NCBI RefSeq assembly: GCF_022539505.1
Contig: NC_061514.1
Location: forward strand, 222,603,837-222,667,836
Reading direction: 5' to 3'
From: Lolium rigidum
Taxonomy: Eukaryota; Streptophyta; Magnoliopsida; Poales; Poaceae
DNA length: 64,000 nt
Below the pieces are notes generated by a model. It was not told the origin of the DNA. It searched no databases and was given only the letters and a program-made list of their open reading frames with translations. Both the position numbers and the translations under genes were made by a program. Each line of letters opens with the position of its first letter. Position 1 is the stretch's first letter. Of this stretch, positions 55,779-64,000 are shown in pieces.

Positions 55779-57302
55779 TGATACGTCTCCAACGTATCCA
55801 TAATTTCTGTTGTTCCATGCTTGTTTTATGACAATACTTACATGTTTTGCTTGCACTTTATGATGATTTCATGCATTTTCCGGAACTAACCTATTAACAA
55901 GATGCCACAGTGCGAGTTCCTGTTTTCTGCTGTTTTTGGTTCCAGAAAGGCTGTTCGGGCAATATTCTCGGAATTCGACGAAACGAAGACCAAACCTCGT
56001 ATTTTTCCCGGAAGCGTCCAGAACACCGAAGAAGAGTCGGAGAGGGGCCAGAGGGCCACCACACCATAGGGCAGCGCGGCCTGGCCTGGGCCCGCGCCGG
56101 CTCGTGGTGTGGCGCCCCGAGTGCCCCTGCGCCGCCTCTTCGCCTATAAAATCCCTTTCGACCTAAAAACACCGTAACTCTTGACGAAACTCCGGAAAGA
56201 CTCCGGGGCGCCGCCACCATCGCGAAACTCCAATTCGGGGGACGAAGTCTCGTCCCGGCACCTCGCCGGGACGGGGAAGTGCCCCGGAAGCCATCTCCAT
56301 CAACGCCATCGCCTCCATCATGCTCCGTGAGTAGTTCCCCCATGGACTACGGGTTCTAGCTGTAGCTAGTTGGTATTCTCTCCCCCATGTACTTCAATAC
56401 AATGATCTCATGAGCTGCCTTACATGATTGAGATTCATCTGATGTAATCGGTGTTGTGTTTGTCGGGATCCGATGGATTGTTACGTTATGATTGTCTATC
56501 TACAAAGTTTATGAAGTTATTGTTGCTGCAATCTTGTTGTGTTTAATGCTTGTCACTAGGGACCGAGTGGCATGATCTTAGATTTGAGCTCTATACTTAT
56601 TGCTTAGATTGTATCTACAAGTTGTATGCACATGTCACTGTCCGGAACCAATGGCCCCGAAGTGACGAAATCGGGATAACCGGAGGGGATGGCGGTGATG
56701 TGAGGGACACATGTTTTCACGGAGTGTTAATGCTTTGCTCCGGTACTCTATTAAAAGGAGTACCTTAATATCCAGATAGTTTCCCTTGAGGCCCGGCTGC
56801 CACCTGCTGGTAGGACAAAAGATGTTGTGCAAGTTTCTCATTGCGAGCACGTACGATTATTATTGGAAAACATGCCTACATGATTAATGATCTTGATATT
56901 CTGTCTTAATGCTATTTCAATCCTATCAATTGCCCGATCGTAATTTGTTCACCCAACACTTGTTATTGGAGAGTTGCCACTAGTGTAGATAGCTGGGAAC
57001 CCCGGTCCATCTTTCATCATTATATACTCGTTCTACATGTCATTGGAAGTAGTATCAACTATCTTCTGGTGCCATTGCTCCTGTGTTACTATTACTGCTG
57101 CTGTGTTACTGTCATTACTGCTCTCATATTACTGCTACTTTCACATCACCCCTGTTGCTAGTGCTTTTCCAGGTGCAGCTGAATTGACAACTCAGTTGTT
57201 AAGGCTTATAAGTATTCTTTACCTCCCCTTGTGTCGAATCAATAAATTTGGGTTTTACTTCCCTCGAAGACTGTTGCGATCCCCTATACTTGTGGGTCAT
57301 CA
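55779..57302 (+). repeat. 5' LTR of element D
   Basis: 1524 bp, TGATACGTCTCCAACGTATC to CTTGTGGGTCATCA. TATAAAAT at about 56145-56152 is a plausible promoter. Confidence 0.93.
56145..56152 (+). promoter_or_regulatory. LTR TATA box of element D
   Basis: TATAAAAT in a GC-rich to AT-rich transition within the LTR; the same box is in the 3' LTR at about 61680. Transcription would start some 30 bases downstream. Confidence 0.55.
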
Positions 57303-57313
57303 AGACTATTTTC

Positions 57314-57331
57314 TGGCGCCGTTGCCGGGGA
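57314..57331 (+). other. primer binding site of element D, tRNA-Asp type
   Basis: TGGCGCCGTTGCCGGGGA after an 11-base spacer following the LTR end. Confidence 0.88.
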
Positions 57332-57508
57332 GGCATAGCTCTACTCATAAGTTCACCTGGGAAGTACACTCCACCTCTCTCTCTATTTTATTTTATTTTA
57401 TTTTGCTTAGTTTACTTTTGCCTAGTTACTTTTTGTCTTGTTTTATTTTCCTCATATACCCAAAAATCCATAAAAATTTGAAAAATCTAAAACTTAAAAA
57501 CTGCTGTT

Positions 57509-58876
57509 ATGGGAGAACCTACAACCTATTTGGAGCTTATAGAATGTTATAATAATTATAGAGAATCAAGAACTGGTAAAATAATGAGTGCTATGATAGA
57601 AAAACTGAATACAATTGCTGAAATCTTGCTTGAACGCCATAATATAAACTGTTGCTCTCAACAGGATACTAAACATCTTAAATTTCAATGTGGCTTTAGT
57701 GAGGAATTTTTAATTAAGAACTATAATCGGAATTGCTATATTCATTATGGGTTCGAAGAGGTAGAACAATTTGTCTTATTTATGGGAGCCTCCGAGATAG
57801 AATCCTTCATGGTTGAGAATTATGAAACTTGTGTTGTTTGTAAGGGCCTTAAAGATTATGTCTCTACTATCCTTAATTCTTGCATAGAATGCTACAGTAG
57901 GAATCCTTATATCCTTGATTATAAAGAGAGACACATTAATGCACAAGAATGCACTCACAATTTGCGGGAACCGGTGGAAGAAGAAATTGATGAACCCGAA
58001 AGCTCATTGGATGAAAAAGAGGAGGAAATTGATGAACTTGAAAGCTCATTGGATGAAAAAGAAGAAGAGAGCGACGAACAAAAGGAGGAAGAATGGATTA
58101 GCTACCCATGCCAACCTTCTAATGAGAGTAACTCTTTATCTCTTACACTATTTGATTGTTCTCCATGCTTACCGGAAGAGGTTGAATGTTATGTTCCTGT
58201 GGATTCTCTTGAAATAGTACCTATGAGTAATACTTGTGAGAATGATTATGCTGCTGTTATCTATGATAATCCATGCTACTTTGATAAATCTTATGATAAT
58301 GCTTTGTTTGTGCCTGATGTCGAAATGCATGGTACTAAAGAATTTTGTTTGGCAAATGCTTATGATAAAGCTCTTGATGATGGTCCTATGTTACTTGATA
58401 ATATTAATTGTACTACTAATGAAAATGGGATTGGAGAGGTTTTAACTTTATCTATGTGTCCCATGTCTCTTGATATTGATCAATCATCTTGTTATATTAT
58501 TGATAAAAGTAAGTTTGGAAGTTTTAATTCTACTATTCTTGAACTTGATAAAAATTATGTGTTTGGAAATCATGAAAAGTATGCTGCATGTGATAGTTAT
58601 ATTGTTGAGTTTGTTCATGAAGCTACTGAAAATTATTATGAGAGAGGAAAATATGGTGGGAGAAATTTTCATGGTACTAATACACCTCTCTATGTGCTTG
58701 AAATTTTGAAGCTACACTTGTTTTATCTTCTTATGCTTGTCACTTTGTTCTTCATGAATTTATTTGTGTACAAGATTCCTTTGCATAGGAAGCATGTTAG
58801 ACTTAAATGTGTTTTGGATTTGCCTCTTGATGCCCTCTTTTGCTTCGAATACTATTTCTTGCGAGTGCATCATTAA
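57509..58876 (+). CDS. unrecognised 455-codon ORF of element D
   Basis: An intact frame from the ATG at 57509, in the position normally held by gag. Visible parts: a helical N-terminus; a possible zinc-binding pair CVVC at residues 108-111 and CIEC at 125-128; two tandem acidic repeats ESSLDEKEEE at about 164-187; a long Asp/Asn-rich middle; and a C-terminal module (from about residue 365, SYIVEFVHEATENYYERGKYG). That module includes a hydrophobic helix LFYLLMLVTLFFMNLFVY (about 404-421) and a basic HRKHVRLK segment, and it matches the C-terminus of the B2 ORF. A 1-base difference near 58845 shifts the last residues relative to B2, whose frame continues into ECIIKAAEPILM. No capsid, protease or polymerase motif is present. 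It may be a membrane-associated accessory protein or a replaced gag; function unknown. Confidence 0.7.
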   Translation: MGEPTTYLELIECYNNYRESRTGKIMSAMIEKLNTIAEILLERHNINCCSQQDTKHLKFQCGFSEEFLIKNYNRNCYIHYGFEEVEQFVLFMGASEIESFMVENYETCVVCKGLKDYVSTILNSCIECYSRNPYILDYKERHINAQECTHNLREPVEEEIDEPESSLDEKEEEIDELESSLDEKEEESDEQKEEEWISYPCQPSNESNSLSLTLFDCSPCLPEEVECYVPVDSLEIVPMSNTCENDYAAVIYDNPCYFDKSYDNALFVPDVEMHGTKEFCLANAYDKALDDGPMLLDNINCTTNENGIGEVLTLSMCPMSLDIDQSSCYIIDKSKFGSFNSTILELDKNYVFGNHEKYAACDSYIVEFVHEATENYYERGKYGGRNFHGTNTPLYVLEILKLHLFYLLMLVTLFFMNLFVYKIPLHRKHVRLKCVLDLPLDALFCFEYYFLRVHH

Positions 58877-61312
58877 AACTGCTGAGCCCATCTTAATGGT
58901 CAGTAAAGAAAGAACTTCTTGGGAGATAACCCATGTGTTATTTTGCTACAGTACTTTGTTTTATATTTGTGTCTTGGAAGTTGTTTACTACTGTAGCAAC
59001 CTCTCCTTATCTTAGTTTTGTGTTTTGTTGTGCCAAGTGAAGCCTCTAATCGAAGGTTGATACTAGATTTGGATTTCTGCGCATAAACAGATTTCTATCT
59101 GTCACGAATCTGGGCTGTTCTCTCTGTAGGTAACTCAGAAAAATATGCCAATTTACGTGCGTGTTCCTCAGATATGTACGCAACTTTCGTTAGTTTTGAG
59201 TTTTCTGATTTGAGAAACGGAAGTATTTTATTAAAATTCGTCTTTACTTGGCTGTTCTGTTTTGGCAGATTCTGTCTCTGTTTTTTTGCATTGTCTCTTG
59301 TGGACTTTAAGCGAGGTTTTCTAGACGTAGAGGGCTGTAGCTAATGTTTTATTGAATTCTTGCAATGTGCCACTACAGGACCAAGTTGGATTCAAATTTT
59401 TTGAGTACTAACCCCTCTAATGAAGTTTATGAGAAGTTTGGTGTGAAGGAAGTTTTCAAGGGTCAAGAGAGGAGGATGATATATGATCAAGAAGAGTGAA
59501 AAGTCAAAGCTTGGGGATGCCCCCGTGGTTCATCCCTGCATATTTCAAGAAGACTCAAGCGTCTAAGCTTGGGGATACCCAAGGCATCCCCTTCTTCATC
59601 AACTTATCAGGTTCCTCCCCTAAAACTATATTTTTATTCGGTCACATCTTATGTGCTTTACTTGGAGCGTCTGTATGTTTTATTTTTGTTTATGTTTGAA
59701 TAAGATCGGATCCTAGCAATCCTTGTGTGGGAGAGATACACGCTCCGCTTTTTCGTATGAACACTCGTGTTCTTCGTTTTACTTTTAATGTTCAATGATA
59801 AAAGTTGGAAGCTATTGCACTTATTTATATTTGGTTGGAAAGAGAAAATGCCTCATATGTCTTGGATAATTTGACACTTGGCAATTGTTTTGAGCTCTCA
59901 AGTAGATCATGATCAAGTTTTTTCATGTAGTCTAAGCCTATTAGTGGAGAACTACTGTAGAGCTTGTTGAAATTGGTTTGCATAATTGATCTCTCTTAAG
60001 GTTTAGATATTTTCTGGTAAAAGTGTTTGAGCAACAAGGAAGACAGTGTAGAGTATTATAATGCTTGCAATATGTTCTTATGTAAGTTTTGTTGTACTAG
60101 TTCATACTTGTGTTTGCTTCAAATAGCCTTGCTAGCCTAAGCCTTGTATCGAGAGGGAATACTTCTCATGCATCCAAAATACTTGAGCCAACCATTATGC
60201 CATTTGTGTCCACCATACCTACCTACTATGTGGTATTTCCTGCCATTCCAAAGTAAATTGCTTGAGTGCTACCTTTAAACAATTCAAAATTTATTACCTC
60301 TGATTTGTGTCAATGTTTTATAGCTCATGAGGAAGTATGTGGTGTTTATCTTTCAATCTTGTTGGGCAACTTTCACCAATGGACTAGTGGCTTCATCCGC
60401 TTATCCAATAATTTTGCAAAAAGAGCTGGCAATGGGATTCCCAGTCCCAAATTAATTAACAAAAATAGACACTCCTCCATGGTATGTGATTGTTGGATGG
60501 CACCCGAGGATTCGGTTAGCCATGGCTTGTGAAAGAAAGGTTGGAAGGAGTGCCACCCAAAAATAAAAATAATTCATGGGAGCCGCTCTTTGAAGGTTTG
60601 TCTAGCAAGGGGGTTAGAGTGCCCACTACCATTCGTTGACAACAACAAACACCTCTCAAAACTTTACTTTTATGCTCTCTTTATGTTTTCAAAACCAAAG
60701 CTCTAGCACAAATATAGCAATCGATGCTTTCCTCTTTGAAGGGCCATTCTTTTACTTCATGTTGAGTCAGTTTACCTACTTCCCTCCATCTTAGAAGCAA
60801 ACACTTGTGTCAACTGCGCATTGATTCTTACATACTTGCTTATTTGCATTCATCATATTACTTTGTGTTGACAATTATCCATGAGATATGCATGTTACAA
60901 GTTGAAAGCAACCGCTGAAACTTATATCTTCCTTTGTGTTGCTTCGATGCCTTTACTTTGAACTTATTGCTTTATGAGTTAACTCTTATGCAAGACTTTT
61001 GATACTTGTCTTGAAGGTATTATTCCGCGAGATTAATTTTCGGTTTCGATGTGCAAAAGCAAACCATTTCTATTGGAAACATTCCTATAATGAATTCCTT
61101 AGGAACCTTTATTATAAATATTATTCATGAAAAGTTTTGCTATATGTTATCTATTTGTTAGCAACTATAGATCATTGCCTTGAGTCACTTCATTCATTTC
61201 ATATGCTTTATAATAGTATGATCAAGGTTATGTAAGTAGCATGTCACTACAGAAACTATTCTTTTTATCGTTTACCTGCTCGGGACGAGCAGGAACTAAG
61301 CTTGGGGATGCT
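58877..61312 (+). other. noncoding spacer of element D
   Basis: Contains PPT-like AAGCTTGGGGATGC at about 59508 and 61297 and a variant at about 59567. The small 67-codon frame at 59496-59699 is the counterpart of frames in A, B2 and E. No other gene. Confidence 0.7.
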
Positions 61313-62839
61313 TGATACGTCTCCAACGTATCCATAATTTCTGTTGTTCCATGCTTGTTTTATGACAATACTTACATGTTTTGCTTGCACTTTATGATGA
61401 TTTCATGCATTTTCCGGAACTAACCTATTAACAAGATGCCACGAGTGCGAGTTCCCGTTTTCTGCTGTTTTTGGTTCCGGAAAGGCTGTTCGGGCAATAT
61501 TCTCGGAATTCGACGAAACGAAGACCAAACCTCGTATTTTTCCCGGAAGCGTCCGAACACCGAAGAAGAGTCGGAGAGGGGCCGAGAGGGCCACCACACC
61601 ATAGGGCGGCGCGGCCTGGCCCGGGCCCGCGCCGGCCCGTGGTGTGGCGCCCCAGTGCCCCCTGCGCCGCCTCTTCGCCTATAAAATCCCTTTCGACCTA
61701 AAAACACCGTAACTCTTGACGAAACTCCGAGAAAGACTCCGGGGCGCCGCCACCATCGCGAAACTCCAATTCGGGGGACAGAAGTCTCGTCCCGGCACCC
61801 TGCCGGGACGGGGAAGTGCCCCGGAAGCCATCTCCATCAACGCCATCGCCTCCATCATGCTCCGTGAGTAGTTCCCCCATGGACTACGGGTTCTAGCTAT
61901 AGCTAGTTGGTATTCTCTCCCCCATGTACTTCAATACAATGATCTCATGAGCTGCCTTACATGATTGAGATTCATCTGATGTAATCGGTGTTGTGTTTGT
62001 CGGGATCCGATGGATTGTTACGTTATGATTGTCTATCTACAAAGTTTATGAAGTTATTGTTGCTGCAATCTTGTTGTGTTTAATGCTTGTCACTAGGGCC
62101 CAAGTGGCATGATCTTAGATTTGAGCTCTATACTTATTGCTTAGATTGTATCTACAAGTTGTATGCACATGTCACTCGTCCGGAACCAATGGCCCCGAAG
62201 TGACGAAATCGGGACAACCGGAGGGGATGGCGGTGATGTGAGGGACACATGTTTTCACGGAGTGTTAATGCTTTGCTCCGGTACTCTATTAAAAGGAGTA
62301 CCTTAATATCCAGTAGTTTCCCTTGAGGCCCGGCTGCCACCGGCTGGTAGGACAAAAGATGTTGTGCAAGTTTCTCATTGCGAGCACGTACGATTATTAT
62401 TGGAAAACATGCCTACATGATTAATGATCTTGATATTCTGTCTTAATGCTATTTCAATCCTATCAATTGCCCGATTGTAATTTGTTCACCCAACACTTGT
62501 TATTGGAGAGTTGCCACTAGTGTAGATAGCTGGGAACCCCGGTCCATCTTTCATCATTATATACTCGTTCTACATGTCATTGGAAGTAGTATCAACTATC
62601 TTCTGGTGCCATTGCTCCCGTGTTACTATTACTGCTGCTGTGTTACTGTCATTACTGCTCTCATATTACTGCTACTTTCACATCACCCCTGTTGCTAGTG
62701 CTTTTCCAGGTGCAGCTGAATTGACAACTCAGTTGTTAAGGCTTATAAGTATTCTTTACCTCCCCTTGTGTCGAATCAATAAATTTGGGTTTTACTTCCC
62801 TCGAAGACTGTTGCGATCCCCTATACTTGTGGGTCATCA
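61313..62839 (+). repeat. 3' LTR of element D
   Basis: 1527 bp, near-identical to the 5' LTR, directly preceded by the PPT-like AAGCTTGGGGATGCT. Confidence 0.93.
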
Positions 62840-62844
62840 ATGTG

Positions 62845-62906
62845 CTGTTGCCACTAGGGATAAAACATCAATGCTTTGTCTAAGGATATTGGTATTGTTT
62901 ACATTA
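62845..62906 (+). repeat. 3' LTR of element C, resumed fragment
   Basis: Matches about 50620-50685 of the 5' LTR (CTGTTGCCACTAGGGATAAA onward) and is cut after ...TTTACATTA. Confidence 0.88.
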
Positions 62907-64000
62907 TGTGGGGCCCCGGACTTACCAGTCCAGAACTCCTGTTATGCATACAATTTCACGATCCCAAGATCATTCAATCGTGAATACATAACCGAACTGA
63001 TACCAGATTACATCATCCATTATAGTACCGTATTCAAGATATTGCGGAAATCTTACATCATAGGCAAGCAAGGCCGTAGTTCAACAAACAGCAGCGGAAA
63101 CAACTTGTCTTCAATAGCGGTGGAACCCATGTCAGGCCTTTACCCTACATGCGGCTGACTGGGAGAGCGTCCTAGTTCGCATCTTCGGCGTCGTACTCCT
63201 CTTGTTTGTAGTACTCCTCTTCAAAGTCTGGCCAAGTAAATAGCCAGGACAACAATGCCAATGAGTACGTTTGAATGTACTCGCAAACCATCTTAGAGAG
63301 AAATAAAGGATATGTAGTATGACAGTAGCAAGGAACAGGCACTAAACTAGGGCGACAAGGAGCGAGAGGTAGTTTCTCTCGAGAGTATGACACCTCTATA
63401 TCTTTGTTGAAAAACCTTTTTGAAAACAAGTTTTCTTTTGAAGACTGATAGGTAAGGAAGACCCATTTTTATTTCTGGCCATCGGAGCGGCCAAAACACT
63501 TTCAACTTTCCACTGTACCTCCCAGGTACATCTCCACCAGTCCCACTGGTATTTTTCCGTACCTCCCAGGTACATTTCAAAAATCGTTTTGGAAAACACT
63601 TTTGTAAAACAAAACCCCTTCAGTGCCAAGCAACAGCCTTTCCCATGTCCATAACCGCGAACACGGCTATTCGAATAGTTTTATACTCTGCAGAGGTTGT
63701 ACACTTTCCCCACAAGATCCGAATACTCATCGTGTGGGCATCATCCCTGCATAATAACATATGCCACGACAAGTACCCGATCTTAGTTTTTCGCTTGCTC
63801 GCCTTAGCCTAAGACATGCCGAATGAGTTGTACCTCCCAACACCAGAGTCCGAGGGCTATCCAGGAGTAGCAAGGTCCCCAGCACACTCGACCCTACGGA
63901 ATGCCATCCAACCACTTAGGCATTTTTCAATGGGAGCTCATGCGTTGTACCCCGCGTACCTGAAAAGGCAAATGGGTTGCGTCCCTTCTCATGGGAAGAA
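62907..64000. mobile_element. unclassified LTR-like element, partial
   Basis: Begins TGTGGGGCCCCGGACTTACC exactly where the element C LTR is interrupted, and continues to the window end without a coding domain. A block at 63660-63710 (complementary to CCTCTGCAGAGTATAAAACT) recurs at 19610-19650. A new LTR-type element is the simplest explanation; the other end and the expected CATTA duplication lie outside the window. Confidence 0.5.

Larger units (their letters stand above)
55779..62839 (+). mobile_element. complete young non-autonomous element D
   Basis: 7061 bp with LTRs 55779-57302 and 61313-62839 and a perfect target duplication ATGTG at 55774-55778 and 62840-62844. The LTRs differ at roughly 20 sites by eye, indicating a recent insertion. 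It carries one unrecognised ORF and no gag-pol domains. It sits in the 3' LTR of element C. Confidence 0.95.
49718..62906 (+). mobile_element. Athila-like element C, non-autonomous, 3' LTR split by element D
   Basis: Plus orientation: LTR 49718-51319, primer site, gag-like ORF, spacer, PPT-like motif, 3' LTR starting at 54877. That LTR is interrupted at 55778 by element D, resumes at 62845 and is cut again at 62906 by another element. The left flank is GTCCA; the right target copy is not in the window. The LTR belongs with those of A and E (TGATACGTCTCAAACG). Confidence 0.85.

Noticed and set aside
1..64000. CRISPR array, bacterial operon or rRNA genes
   Set aside because: No short regularly spaced repeats with unique spacers, no ribosomal sequence, and splicing, Helitron and LTR features are those of a plant nuclear genome.

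Overview
The window looks like intergenic or near-genic DNA from a large-genome grass, most likely Triticeae or a close Pooideae relative. Most of it consists of nested transposable elements: Ty3/gypsy retrotransposons with roughly 1.5-1.6 kb LTRs that begin TGATACGTC, a tRNA-Asp-type primer binding site, a CACTA transposon, a LINE, a Helitron and gypsy fragments. The few host-type genes have plant introns. The species is inferred from style only; nothing was searched.

Layout. 1-6430: minus-strand Athila-like element A, whose far LTR runs off the window, inserted in a degenerate accessory ORF of another gypsy element (6431-8967) that abuts an LTR-like piece (8968-9440). 9441-11178: unclassified repeat. 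11179 onward: one terminus of a CACTA transposon that carries a broken GRF zinc-finger gene (12013-12585, plus strand) and, convergent to it, a transposase gene on the minus strand. That transposase now lies in three pieces: 41589-41299, 32972-31783 and 22083-20571. Inside the CACTA are a 7.4 kb insert containing a 5'-truncated LINE (12903-20286), a chimera of two oppositely oriented gypsy elements fused at about 27165 (22084-31782), and a complete gag-protease-only element (32973-41298) with target duplication TCCGG.

42776-48937 is the most gene-like stretch. A B3-domain gene (minus strand, three coding exons, frame intact, 220 codons) carries a 2.9 kb Helitron (43493-46381) in its first coding intron. 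It is arranged head-to-head with a DEDDy 3'-5' exonuclease-like gene (47371-48937) that has two in-frame stops. It is unresolved whether these two genes are host genes beside the CACTA or cargo inside it, because no matching right CACTA terminus was found.

49160-49717 holds two copies of a 357-bp direct repeat. It is interrupted by element C (49718 onward), whose 3' LTR is itself split by a complete young element D (55779-62839, target duplication ATGTG) and then cut by another LTR-like element at 62907 that runs off the end. The retroelements other than the chimera's left half lack reverse transcriptase and integrase and look non-autonomous. Two of them share a previously unrecognised ORF module with a hydrophobic segment. 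The primer site is tandemly duplicated in two elements, and a purine-rich PPT-like motif recurs three times in several.
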